From positions 1 through 64,000 of the forward strand of contig NZ_BLAE01000021.1 in NCBI RefSeq assembly GCF_009687865.1: a DNA stretch of 64,000 bases. Reading direction: 5' to 3'. The translations under genes and the position numbers were made by a program. The first letter of the stretch is position 1; each line of letters begins with the position of its first letter. Of this stretch, positions 8,379-16,505 are shown in pieces. The notes under the pieces were generated by a model that worked only from the letters and a program-made list of their open reading frames with translations, was not told where the DNA came from and ran no database searches. Source of the stretch: Acrocarpospora macrocephala. GTDB lineage: Bacteria; Actinomycetota; Actinomycetes; Streptosporangiales; Streptosporangiaceae.

Positions 8379-9169
8379 GGGGTGCCCGTGAGGAACTCGC
8401 CGACGAGCTTGCGCGCGTCCGCCGACTCGTACGGGACCATGTGCGCGGCGTCGGCCACCACCTCGCTGCGCGCGTGCGGCAGGTGGCCCGACCACAGCCC
8501 GGCCAGCGAGGGCGGCACCACGCCGTCCCGCGCCCCCCACACCAGCAGTACGGGAACCCCGGCGAGCCGGTAGAGCCGCTCGGCGATCCCGGTGTCCGGG
8601 ATGGGGAACAGGTAGTTGCTCGCCGCCCCGAGCACCTGGACCCGGCGGATGACGGCCAGCCCGGTCTCGTGCGCGTCGGCGGGCCTGGGCTGCTGCGCGG
8701 CCGCGACCGGGCCTTCCGGATCGGCGTAGATCAGCGGGTTGAGGTCCCTGGGCAGCAGCGCGAACATGTCGGCGCCGGGGTCGGCCTCGTCGAACATGCC
8801 CCAGGGGGCCATCAGCGCGAGGGCGGCGACCCGGGCGGGCTGGACGGCGGCCATCTCGGCGGCCAGGGTGGCCCCGAGCCCGTGCCCGGCCAGGCGCACG
8901 CCGCCCACCTCCAGGCGGTCCAGCGCCCACCAGAGGGTCAGAGCCAGGTCGGGCAGGCTGGCGGCGGCGCGGACCGAGGTGGAGACGCCCCAGCCGGGCA
9001 GGTGCACGACCAGAACTCGGGCGCCGTCCAGCAGTTCGCCGGAGAGCGGGGGCTCCTCGAACGCGCCCCACTCGCTGTGCAGGTAGACCACGACGGGTCC
9101 GCCGGGCGTGCCGTGCTCGTCGACGACGGTGACGTCGCCCTGGTGCGGGCCTTCGAAGGTGTGCCTCAT
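8375..9169 (-). CDS. Alpha/beta-fold hydrolase
   Basis: A 264-residue alpha/beta hydrolase with a VVYLHSEWG oxyanion-hole strand, HLPGWGVST, a nucleophile elbow GHGLGATLA and the late HMVPYESAD histidine. The elbow has His-Gly-Leu-Gly where a Ser nucleophile (GxSxG) is expected, so Ser is absent from the canonical place. That either alters the chemistry (for example C-C hydrolase or dehalogenase-like use of another residue) or makes it a non-hydrolytic homologue. Both ends overlap neighbours by 4 bp. Confidence 0.88.
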   Translation of the reverse strand: MRHTFEGPHQGDVTVVDEHGTPGGPVVVYLHSEWGAFEEPPLSGELLDGARVLVVHLPGWGVSTSVRAAASLPDLALTLWWALDRLEVGGVRLAGHGLGATLAAEMAAVQPARVAALALMAPWGMFDEADPGADMFALLPRDLNPLIYADPEGPVAAAQQPRPADAHETGLAVIRRVQVLGAASNYLFPIPDTGIAERLYRLAGVPVLLVWGARDGVVPPSLAGLWSGHLPHARSEVVADAAHMVPYESADARKLVGEFLTGTP

Positions 9170-10425
9170 CGTGCCACCGCCACGGGAGCCACGGCCGCCG
9201 GTTCGAAGCCGGGGATGGGTTTGGGCCACCAGTGGTGCTCGTACTGGGAGAAGACCCCGGACAGGCCGGGCTTGACCTTGGTGGCGAACAGCTCGATGTT
9301 GTTCATGGCCTTCTCGCGCGGCATGTCGCCGATGTGCATCAGGGCGATCCAGTTGCCGATGCGGTTCGTCGAAGACAGGTGCTCCAGCTTCTCCCGTACC
9401 GTGCTGGGGCTGCCCGCGATGATGATGCCGAGGTTGATGAAGTCCGCCCACTCGTAGTCCCTGGCCGCGCGGAAGCTGTCCGGCCGTGCGGTCGACTTGG
9501 CGCCGGGCGGTGGGAGCACCGCGCGAAGCGACTCGACGCTCTTGTAGCCGGGGGCCTCGGCGAAGCCGGGGTAGGTGTGGGTGCACCGGCGGTAGAAGTA
9601 CTTCACGTGGTCGGCGTACAGGCGCTCGGCCTCCTCATCGGTGTCGGCGACGAGGATCGGCTGGAACATGCCCACCCGGTACGGATTATCGTCCACGCCC
9701 GCCGCTTCGGCCCGCTCCCAGAAGCGGCGCAACATCGAGCCGGAGAACTCGGTGCCGAAGTAGGAGAGGAAGAAGAACGGGAAGCCGCGCCGGATGGCGA
9801 AGTCCATGGTCTCCAGGGAGCCGCTGCCGGGCACCCAGATCGGCGGGTGCGGCTGCTGGAGCGGCTTCGGCCAGGGGTTGACGTAGCGGAGCTTGGTGTA
9901 GCGGCCGTTGTGGCTGAACACCTCCTGGGACTGCCAGGCCTTGAGGATGAGCTCGAAACCCTCGTAGTACCGCTCGCGCACGGTGGCGGGCTTGATGCCG
10001 TAGGCATAGTTGGTGTCCTGGCTGCTGCCGAGGGGGAACCCGGTGATGAGGCGGCCGCCGCTGATCACGTCGAGCATGGCGAGCTCCTCGGCGATCCGGA
10101 TGGGCGGGTTGTACAGCGGCACCGCGTCGCCCATGACCAGGATCTTGGCGTCGGTGTCGGCGGTGCGGCGGGCGAGCGAGGCGGCCATCATGTTCGGGCT
10201 CGACATCAGGCCGTAGGCGTTGCTGTGGTGCTCGTTGACGCCGATGGCGTCGAAGCCGGTGCGCGCCGCGTGCTCCAGCTCGTCCAGGTAGTCGTTGTAG
10301 AGGTGGTGGATGCGCCGCACGTCCATGAGGCGGGGGTCGATGTCGACCCAGACGCTCCGGTGCCTCTGGGCGAAATCCTCTGGCAGCCCGTCGAAGGGCA
10401 TCAGGTGGAAATAGGTGAACTTCAC
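9166..10425 (-). CDS. LLM class flavin-dependent oxidoreductase (bacterial-luciferase-like)
   Basis: The 419-residue protein belongs to the longer LLM subgroup. Visible features are IGVNEHHSNAYGLM, a RIAEELAMLDVISGGR segment, HPPIWVPGSGS and a C-terminal arm. It could be an FMNH2-using monooxygenase, with the flavin reductase at 33846-34406 as a possible partner (inference). The start chosen is GTG at 10425 because GAGGGA stands 6 bp upstream and the protein then begins VKFTYFHLMPFDG; an in-frame ATG further upstream would put the operator region inside the gene. It is first gene of the operon running down to 1715. Confidence 0.9.
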   Translation of the reverse strand: MKFTYFHLMPFDGLPEDFAQRHRSVWVDIDPRLMDVRRIHHLYNDYLDELEHAARTGFDAIGVNEHHSNAYGLMSSPNMMAASLARRTADTDAKILVMGDAVPLYNPPIRIAEELAMLDVISGGRLITGFPLGSSQDTNYAYGIKPATVRERYYEGFELILKAWQSQEVFSHNGRYTKLRYVNPWPKPLQQPHPPIWVPGSGSLETMDFAIRRGFPFFFLSYFGTEFSGSMLRRFWERAEAAGVDDNPYRVGMFQPILVADTDEEAERLYADHVKYFYRRCTHTYPGFAEAPGYKSVESLRAVLPPPGAKSTARPDSFRAARDYEWADFINLGIIIAGSPSTVREKLEHLSSTNRIGNWIALMHIGDMPREKAMNNIELFATKVKPGLSGVFSQYEHHWWPKPIPGFEPAAVAPVAVAR

Positions 10426-10465
10426 GCTTGTCCCTCGTGTGGTTAGGTGTCCGGGACCAAAGTTT

Positions 10466-10502
10466 ATCAAACGCTTGCTTTACTTTACATCGAACGCTTG
10501 CT
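10466..10502. promoter_or_regulatory. Two KstR2-like operator copies before the LLM operon
   Basis: Two copies of the island's inverted repeat lie in tandem, at 10466-10479 (one mismatch to AnCAAGnnCTTGnT) and 10489-10502 (two mismatches), 23 bp apart. They sit in the 98-bp gap between the upstream SDR stop and the GTG at 10425, so they probably control the operon 10425 to 1715. Binding is inferred from the match and the encoded repressor. Confidence 0.7.
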
Positions 10503-10523
10503 TTACATCGCGGCCGAGCGAGC

Positions 10524-11417
10524 TCAGGACAGCTGCCGTACCAGCAGTTCCAGCTCCTGCTGGAAGGTCTCGACGACGGTCGCCTCGGTCAGGTCGTTGA
10601 TCCGGTGCCAGTTGTCGCGGATCTCCTCCGGCGACACCGACCGGGAGAAGTAGCCCGGCGTCTGCGCGACGACCACTCGCGCCACCCGGCCGCCGCCCAC
10701 GTTGTACACCTCGCCGGTGACGTCGCAGGCGGGGTCGGCCAGCCAGACCACCAGCGGCGAGACCAGCCCGGGGTCGAGCCGGTCGGCCAGCTCGCCAAGC
10801 AGGTCCTCGGTCATCCGGGTGCGCGCGCCCGGCTCGATGGCGTTGACCGCGATGCCGTGGCGGGCCCCCTCCAGGGCCAGCGTCCTGGTGACGCCGACGA
10901 TGGCCGCCTTGGCCGCCGCGTACGCGGTCTGGCCGAAGTTGCCGAACAGACCGGCGGCGGAGGTGGTGTTGACGATCCGCCCGTACCGCCGCTCGGTGAA
11001 GACCGGCCAGGCGGCCTTGGTCATCCAGACGGTCCCGCCCAGATGCACCGCGAGCACCGGGTCCACCTCGTCGCGGGTCAGCTTGGCCATCGTACGGTCG
11101 CGCAGGATCCCGGCGTTGTTGACCAGGATGTCCAGCTGCCCGAAGGTCTCCACCGCGAGGTCGACCACCCGCTGGGCGCCCTCGGGCGTGCTGATGTCGG
11201 TGGCGTCGGCCACCGCGCTGCCGCCCGCCTCGGTGATCTCCTTGACCACCTGCCCGGCGGGGGTCAGCTCGGCGCCGACCCCGTCCAGCGCCGCGCCGAC
11301 GTCGTTCACCACGACCGCCGCACCGCGCGCGGCCAGCAGCAGCGCGTGCGCGCGGCCGAGTCCCCGGCCGGCGCCTGTGACGACGGCGACCTGCCCGTCC
11401 AGTCTGATCTCGTTCAC
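10524..11417 (-). CDS. SDR, (3R)-hydroxyacyl-CoA dehydrogenase-like
   Basis: A 297-residue classical SDR with TGAGRGLGRAHAL at the cofactor site, NNAGIL, a Ser in NTTSAAGLFG and YAAAK at the active site. The long C-terminal part after GEVYNVGGG is typical of the dehydrogenase domains of peroxisomal multifunctional enzyme type 2 and its actinobacterial relatives, which act after MaoC hydratases on (3R)-hydroxyacyl-CoA. That fits the two MaoC proteins in the island. It is last in the livHMGF operon, 12 bp after livF. Confidence 0.9.
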   Translation of the reverse strand: MNEIRLDGQVAVVTGAGRGLGRAHALLLAARGAAVVVNDVGAALDGVGAELTPAGQVVKEITEAGGSAVADATDISTPEGAQRVVDLAVETFGQLDILVNNAGILRDRTMAKLTRDEVDPVLAVHLGGTVWMTKAAWPVFTERRYGRIVNTTSAAGLFGNFGQTAYAAAKAAIVGVTRTLALEGARHGIAVNAIEPGARTRMTEDLLGELADRLDPGLVSPLVVWLADPACDVTGEVYNVGGGRVARVVVAQTPGYFSRSVSPEEIRDNWHRINDLTEATVVETFQQELELLVRQLS

Positions 11418-11429
11418 AGGGGTGCCTTT

Positions 11430-12134
11430 CTAGCCGAACAGGGCGGTCATGATCTCGGGGCGCGACCGCAGCTCGTCCGGCTCGCCCTCGGCGACGATCC
11501 GGCCCCGGTGCATGACGTAGACGTAGTCGCTGACGGCCAGGGCCAGCTCCGCGTTCTGCTCGACCAGCAGGATGGTGGAGCCCGTCTCGTGCAGCGTGGA
11601 GATGGTGGTGAACAGCACGTCCACGATGGAGGGGGCCAGGCCCATCGACGGCTCGTCCAGGACCAGCACGTCCGGCCGGGTCATCAGGGCCCGGCCGACT
11701 GCCAGCATCTGCTGCTCGCCGCCGCTCAGCAGCCCGGCGTACTGGCCGCGCCGCTCCGCCAGCACGGGGAACAGGTCGTAGACCCGGCCGATCTGCTGCT
11801 GGAAGTCGGCCTTGTCGCGGCGCTTGGCGTACGCGGCGAGTTCGAGGTTCTCCAGCACGGTGAGCGAGGGCGCCACCCGGCGGCCCTCGGCCACCAGCGC
11901 GACGCCCGCCCGGACCAGCCGGTGGCAGGGCCAGCCCGTGACGTTCCGGCCGCCGACCAGGACCGTGCCGGAGGACGGTTTGTGCAGCCCGGCGATCGAG
12001 TTCAGGGTGGTGGTCTTGCCGGCGCCGTTGGCCCCGACCAGCGCCACCAGCGCCCCCTTGGGCACCTGGACGTCGACGTCGCGGACGGCCTCAACCACGC
12101 CGTGCGCGGCGCAGAGTTTCGATACGGCGAGCAT
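11430..12134 (-). CDS. livF: Branched-chain amino acid type ABC transporter ATPase LivF
   Basis: An ATPase of about 234 residues with Walker A GANGAGKTT, signature LSGGEQQMLAVGRAL and Walker B VLVLDEPSMGLAP. It would power uptake with LivG, LivH, LivM and the binding protein at 23491. The start is uncertain: ATG 12134 matches family N-termini and overlaps livG, TTG 12149 has GGGAGG at good spacing, and ATG 12167 also lies in frame. In this catabolic island the transporter probably imports the acid substrate rather than leucine (inference). Confidence 0.93.
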   Translation of the reverse strand: MLAVSKLCAAHGVVEAVRDVDVQVPKGALVALVGANGAGKTTTLNSIAGLHKPSSGTVLVGGRNVTGWPCHRLVRAGVALVAEGRRVAPSLTVLENLELAAYAKRRDKADFQQQIGRVYDLFPVLAERRGQYAGLLSGGEQQMLAVGRALMTRPDVLVLDEPSMGLAPSIVDVLFTTISTLHETGSTILLVEQNAELALAVSDYVYVMHRGRIVAEGEPDELRSRPEIMTALFG

Positions 12135-12903
12135 CGGATCGCTTGCCAAAATAGGCCTCCCTGACATCGGGTTGTTCCAGGCACGCCGCGAGCGTGCCGA
12201 CGGCGAGCACGGCGCCGGAGTTCATCACGGTGACCTCGTCGCAGAACTCCTCGACCAGCCGCATGTTGTGCTCGATCAGGACCAGCGTCAGCCCTTCCGC
12301 GCGCAGGCCCAGCAGCAGTTCGCCGACCTGCCGGGACTCGGCGTCGTTCATCCCGGCGGTGGGCTCGTCCAGCAGCAGCACCCGCGGCTCGGCGGCCAGC
12401 GCCCTGGCGATCTCCACCCGCCGCTGGTCGCCGTAGGAGAGGGTCTCGGCCAGCGCGCCGGGCGAGGCCGTGATGCCCACCCGCTCGATCAGCGCGAGCG
12501 CCTTCGCGGCCACCTCGGCCCGCTCCCTGCGCTCGGCGCGGCTGAGCAGCACGGCCCCCAGGATGGTGGAACGCCGCCGGTGGTAGGCGCCGGTGGCGAC
12601 CGTCTCCAGCACGGTCATGCCGGGGAACAGGCGGATGTTCTGGTAGGTGCGGGCCACCCCCTCCCGGGCGATCCGGTACGGCGGCAGCCCGTGCGTCTCC
12701 CGGCCGTGCACCCGGATCACGCCCCGGTCCGGCGCCAGGAAACCACTGATGATGTTGACGACGGTGGTCTTCCCGGCTCCGTTCGGGCCGAGCAGGCCGT
12801 AGATGCTCCGCGGCGGGACGCGCAGGTCCACCTCGGCGACCGCGCGCAGCCCGCCGAAGGTCTTGACCAAGCCCTCGACCTCGATCGCGAGAACCTCACT
12901 CAT
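12091..12903 (-). CDS. livG: Branched-chain amino acid type ABC transporter ATPase LivG
   Basis: A 270-residue ATPase with Walker A GPNGAGKTT, signature region LSYGDQRRVEIARAL, Walker B VLLLDEPTAGMN and the H-loop LIEHNMRLVEE, all typical of LivG. The ATG at 12903 overlaps the livM stop by 4 bp. The C-terminus extends into livF by about 44 bp, so the two are translationally coupled. The longer in-frame extension to 13677 is antisense-free shadow of livM and is excluded. Confidence 0.94.
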   Translation of the reverse strand: MSEVLAIEVEGLVKTFGGLRAVAEVDLRVPPRSIYGLLGPNGAGKTTVVNIISGFLAPDRGVIRVHGRETHGLPPYRIAREGVARTYQNIRLFPGMTVLETVATGAYHRRRSTILGAVLLSRAERRERAEVAAKALALIERVGITASPGALAETLSYGDQRRVEIARALAAEPRVLLLDEPTAGMNDAESRQVGELLLGLRAEGLTLVLIEHNMRLVEEFCDEVTVMNSGAVLAVGTLAACLEQPDVREAYFGKRSDARRIETLRRARRG

Positions 12904-13757
12904 TCCGACACCACCGCCTTCCCGCGGCCGCGCAGCAGGCGGAACCGCCGTAGGTCGACCAGCCCCCGGGGCAGGTAGACGATGATCACGACCAGCAGCA
13001 GGCCGGTGACGATGGAGTCGAACTCGCCCAGCGGGCCGCGCAGCAGCTCGGGCAGGGCGGTGAAGACGACGGCGCCGATGATCGGGCCGAGCCAGTGGTA
13101 GGCGCCGCCGAGGACGACGGCGGCCAGGGTGGTGAAGCCCAGGTGCGTGTAGAAGGTGTCCGGGCCGATGAACTGGAGGAAACTCGCCTGGAGCACGCCC
13201 GCGACCCCGCCGAACACGCCGGAGAGTGTGAAGCCCACCAGCTGCACCGCGCGCGGGGAGATCCCCAGCGACTGCGCCACGGCCGGATCCTCCCGTACGG
13301 CCGAGGCCGCCAGCCCGAACCGGGAGCCGCGCAGCCGGGCCAGCACGTACGCGGCGGCCCCCAGGCAGCCGAGGCACCAGAACCAGGTCCCCAGGTCGCC
13401 GGGGGCGAGGGTGCCCGCCACGCCGCCGGTGAAGCCCTCCATGTTGATCACCAGCACCCGGCCGATGAGGACCAGCGCGATGGTGGCCATCGCCAGGTAG
13501 TGGCTCTCCAGCCGGAGCACCAGGAAGGCGGTGAGCACCCCGAGCAGCCCTCCGCCCACGGCGCCGAGCGCCAGCGCAGCCACCGGCGTCAGCCCCAGCG
13601 TCATCGTGGCCCACCCGAAGGTGAAGGCGCTGACCGCGCCGAAGAAGACGGGCGCCAGGCTGAGCACGCCGGTCCACAGGGAGGCGTAGATGCTGAGCGC
13701 GAAGAGCGCGCTGACCCCCGCGAACTGCAGGGTCGTGTTCCAGGCCGCGAGGTTCAT
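12900..13757 (-). CDS. livM: ABC transporter permease LivM
   Basis: A 285-residue hydrophobic permease with about eight to nine membrane segments. It has the family hallmarks RLESHYLAMATIAL, AVREDPAVAQSLGI (cytoplasmic EAA-like loop), GVFGGVAGVLQASF and GPIIGAVVFTALPELLR. It pairs with LivH in the inner membrane. Start ATG 13757 overlaps the livH stop; stop overlaps livG. Confidence 0.94.
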   Translation of the reverse strand: MNLAAWNTTLQFAGVSALFALSIYASLWTGVLSLAPVFFGAVSAFTFGWATMTLGLTPVAALALGAVGGGLLGVLTAFLVLRLESHYLAMATIALVLIGRVLVINMEGFTGGVAGTLAPGDLGTWFWCLGCLGAAAYVLARLRGSRFGLAASAVREDPAVAQSLGISPRAVQLVGFTLSGVFGGVAGVLQASFLQFIGPDTFYTHLGFTTLAAVVLGGAYHWLGPIIGAVVFTALPELLRGPLGEFDSIVTGLLLVVIIVYLPRGLVDLRRFRLLRGRGKAVVSE

Positions 13758-14641
13758 GCGCGCACCAGCCGGCGCTCGCCGAACATGCCCTGGGGCCGGG
13801 CCACCAGGATGACCAGCAGCACCCCGAAGGTGATCGCGTCCCGGAAGCCCGAGGAGATGTACTGGGCGCTGACCACTTCGAGGATGCCGATCAGGAAACC
13901 GGCCAGGGCGGCCCCGCGGATGTCGCCGTACCCGCCGACGACCACCGCCGCGAAGCCCTTGAGCAGCAGCGCCTCGCCCAGGTCGAAGGAGACGTTGTTG
14001 GAGGAGAGCCCGGCGAGCACGCCCGCGAGACCGGCGATGGCGGCCGCGGTGAAGGCCACCACCCGGAGCGTGCGGGCGGCGTTGACGCCGACGATGGTGG
14101 CCGACCTCGGGTCGGCGGAGATCGCCCGCACGGCGGCGCCGAACCGGGTCCTGGCCAGCGCCAGATGCAGCCCGAAGGCGACCAGCAGCGCGGCGGCGAT
14201 GTTGAGCAGCTGCGCCGGGAGGATCACCAGGCCGCCCAGCCGGATCGGCCCGGCCGGGATCGCGCCGTCGGGAAAGCTGGTGGCCGAGCCCCCGCCGACC
14301 GCCTGCGCCACGGTGAGCAGCACGATCCACATCCCGATGGAGGAGATGATGGGCGCGAACGTGCCGGCGCCCCGGCGGCGCAGCGGCTCGAAGGCCACCA
14401 GGTCGGTCAGCACGCCGATGATCCCGGCGGCCAGCACCCCGGCAGCCAGCGCGAGCGGGAAGGGCAGGCCCAGCTCGGCCACCGCGAAGTAGGCGACTAA
14501 CGCGCCCCAGGTGGCGAACGTGCCGTGGGCGACGTTCAGGATGCCCATCTTGGTGAGGATCAGCGCGAAACCCACGCCGAAGAGAGCGTAGACGGCGCCG
14601 AGGGCGAGGCCGTTCACGAGTTGTTGGATGACGAGTGTCAC
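13754..14641 (-). CDS. livH: ABC transporter permease LivH
   Basis: A 295-residue permease beginning VTLVIQQLVNGLALG, followed by ALFGVGFALILTKMGILNVAHG, the LivH signature. GTG 14641 is preferred because GGAGG lies 8 bp upstream; an in-frame GTG at 14665 has no such site. It is first gene of the operon livH-livM-livG-livF-SDR and lies downstream of two operator copies. Leu in WGALVAYF is encoded by TTA (complement of 14498-14500), a rare codon in high-GC actinomycetes. Confidence 0.93.
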   Translation of the reverse strand: MTLVIQQLVNGLALGAVYALFGVGFALILTKMGILNVAHGTFATWGALVAYFAVAELGLPFPLALAAGVLAAGIIGVLTDLVAFEPLRRRGAGTFAPIISSIGMWIVLLTVAQAVGGGSATSFPDGAIPAGPIRLGGLVILPAQLLNIAAALLVAFGLHLALARTRFGAAVRAISADPRSATIVGVNAARTLRVVAFTAAAIAGLAGVLAGLSSNNVSFDLGEALLLKGFAAVVVGGYGDIRGAALAGFLIGILEVVSAQYISSGFRDAITFGVLLVILVARPQGMFGERRLVRA

Positions 14642-14667
14642 GACCGCTGCCTCCAGGAACACCACAA

Positions 14668-14737
14668 ATCAAGCGCTCGCTTTACCGGAAGCTATCCACG
14701 TGCCGCGATCCGTGTCAAGGTAAATCAAGCACTTGCT
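14668..14737. promoter_or_regulatory. Two KstR2-like operators in the livH / CoA-transferase divergent gap
   Basis: 14724-14737 matches AnCAAGnnCTTGnT perfectly (atcaagcacttgct) and 14668-14681 matches with one mismatch. They lie between livH (leftward, start 14641) and the CoA-transferase gene (rightward, start 14796), so each is placed to control one or both divergent operons. The perfect copy is the best evidence for the type of repressor involved. Confidence 0.78.
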
Positions 14738-14795
14738 TCACTAGCGGGCCGACACTACGGTTAGGCGTTGCCCGTACGACGATTGGCTGCCCCTC

Positions 14796-16025
14796 ATGCC
14801 ACTTCCCGCCACGCTCCCGCCGGGCAAGGCCATTCGCCTGCTCCCCGCGAACGCCCGCGTCGTGGGCGCCCCCGGCTGCGGCACCCCGGAGACCCTGCTC
14901 CGCGCCCTCGGCGAGACCGCGGACCTGCTGCCCGCCCCCACCCTCTACTCGGGACTGCAGCTGGGCGGCTACCCGTTCCTCGACGCGGTGCGCCAGGGCC
15001 ACCTGCGCTACCTCACCTGGCACCCCTACGGTCCCGCCCGGCGTCTGTCGGAGTACGTCCCCGCCCGCGCCTCGGCCGTCCCCGCCCTGCTCGACCACTG
15101 GCAGACCGACGCCGCGCTGGTACGGGTCTCCCCGCCGGACCGGAACGGGTACTGCAACCTGGGCCCCTCGGCCAGCTACGTCCGGGCGGCGGTCACCCGG
15201 GCCACGGTCGTGCTCGCCGAGGTGGACCCGCTGGTCCCCCGCACCCACGGCGACACCGCCGTGCACGTCTCGGAGATCACCGCGCTGGTGGAGGCCGACA
15301 CCCCGATGTGCGAGTACCACGAGGCGGACCGCGACCCGCTCAGCGACCGCATCGCGGCACACGTGCTGGATCTGCTGCCGGACCGGCCCGTGCTGCAGTT
15401 CGGCCTCGGCTCGGTCCCCGAATCCCTCATCCACGGACTGGCCGGCCTGCGCGGTGCCCGAGTGGTAGGCATGGCCACCGACGCCATGGTGGCGCTCTTC
15501 CAGCAGGGCGTGCTCAGCTCGCTGGACATGATGCCGTGCCCTGCCATCTCGGCCGTGGAACTGATGGGGACCAGGACGCTGATGGAGTTCGCCGACGGCA
15601 ACCCGTCCATCGGCGTCTTCGACAGCCGGACCGGCCACGCGCCGCGCCGGCTGGGCGGCCTGCCCGGCCTGGTGTCGGTCAACTCGGCCGTCGAGGTCGA
15701 CCTGCTCGGCCAGGTCAACGCCGAGACCGTACGAGGCAGGCAGGTCAGCGGGGTCGGCGGCGCCGCCGACTTCGCCGAGGCCGCCCACGGCTCCCCCGGC
15801 GGCCTTTCCGTCATCGCCATGGCGTCCACCACCCCCGACGGGAAACACAGCCGGATCGTGCCCGCGCTGGCCCCCGGCGCCGCGGCCACCATCCCCCGGC
15901 ACACGCCCGACGCGGTCGTCACCGAGTACGGCGTCGCCTGGCTGCGCGGCAAAACCACGGCCGAGCGCGCGGAGTCGCTCGCCCACGTCGCCCACCCCGA
16001 TCACCGGGCCGAACTAACGAAATGA
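14796..16025 (+). CDS. Acetyl-CoA hydrolase/CoA transferase family protein
   Basis: A 409-residue CoA transferase of the acetyl-CoA hydrolase/4-hydroxybutyrate CoA-transferase family. Recognised segments are DRNGYCNLGPSASY, FGLGSVPESLIHGL, SVNSAVEVDLLGQVNAE (with the Glu expected to form the CoA thioester) and VTEYGVAWLRGKT. It would move CoA between a donor thioester and the pathway acid, an ATP-free alternative to the synthetases. Start is ATG 14796, 59 bp after the operator. The stop overlaps the next gene by ATGA. It is not an IpdAB-type two-subunit transferase. Confidence 0.92.
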   Translation: MPLPATLPPGKAIRLLPANARVVGAPGCGTPETLLRALGETADLLPAPTLYSGLQLGGYPFLDAVRQGHLRYLTWHPYGPARRLSEYVPARASAVPALLDHWQTDAALVRVSPPDRNGYCNLGPSASYVRAAVTRATVVLAEVDPLVPRTHGDTAVHVSEITALVEADTPMCEYHEADRDPLSDRIAAHVLDLLPDRPVLQFGLGSVPESLIHGLAGLRGARVVGMATDAMVALFQQGVLSSLDMMPCPAISAVELMGTRTLMEFADGNPSIGVFDSRTGHAPRRLGGLPGLVSVNSAVEVDLLGQVNAETVRGRQVSGVGGAADFAEAAHGSPGGLSVIAMASTTPDGKHSRIVPALAPGAAATIPRHTPDAVVTEYGVAWLRGKTTAERAESLAHVAHPDHRAELTK

Positions 16026-16504
16026 GAACAAGCGTGACCGTACACACCAGGCGCGGGCTCTACTTCGAGGAGATGCACGTCGGTGACATCTTCAAGCACG
16101 AACCCGGCCGAACCATCACCGAGGCTGACAACGTGCTGTTCTGCAGCATCACGATGAACACTCAGACCCTGCACCTGGACGCCGTCCGGTCGGCCGAGAG
16201 CGAGTTCGGGCAGCGGCTGGTGAACAGCCTGCTCACCCTGGCCATCGTGGGCGGGATCGGGGTCGGCGACCTGACCCAGAAGACCACGGTGGCCAACCTC
16301 GGCTTCGGCGAGATCGCCTTCCCCGCGCCCGTGTTCATCGGGGACACCCTCTACTGCGAGAGCGAGATCATCGGCAAGCGGCCGTCCGCCTCGCGCCCGG
16401 GCCAGGGCATCGTGACCCTGGAGCACCGGGGCCTCAACCAGAACGGCGTCGTGGTCTGCCGGGCGCGGCGGACCGCGCTGGTCAAGTTCCTCCCGGACGA
16501 GTAG
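16022..16504 (+). CDS. MaoC-family dehydratase (single hot-dog domain)
   Basis: A 160-residue MaoC-like hot-dog protein: YFEEMHVGDIFKHEPGRTI, a degenerate active-site stretch NTQTLHLDA (Asn and His of the hydratase motif are recognisable), LVNSLLTLAIVGG and GDTLYCESEIIGKRPS. It resembles mesaconyl/(R)-enoyl-CoA hydratase-type members. It would hydrate an enoyl-CoA. ATG 16022 overlaps the CoA-transferase stop; GTG 16034 is a possible alternative. It ends one base before the convergent thiolase-like gene. Confidence 0.9.
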   Translation: MRTSVTVHTRRGLYFEEMHVGDIFKHEPGRTITEADNVLFCSITMNTQTLHLDAVRSAESEFGQRLVNSLLTLAIVGGIGVGDLTQKTTVANLGFGEIAFPAPVFIGDTLYCESEIIGKRPSASRPGQGIVTLEHRGLNQNGVVVCRARRTALVKFLPDE

Positions 16505-16505
16505 C

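Noticed and set aside
12904-13677. Upstream extension of livG
   Set aside because: The frame lies inside livM in another register and has no transporter sequence; the ATG at 12903 overlaps the livM stop.
14642-14665. livH start at GTG 14665
   Set aside because: No ribosome site there; GTG 14641 has GGAGG 8 bp upstream and gives the family N-terminus.
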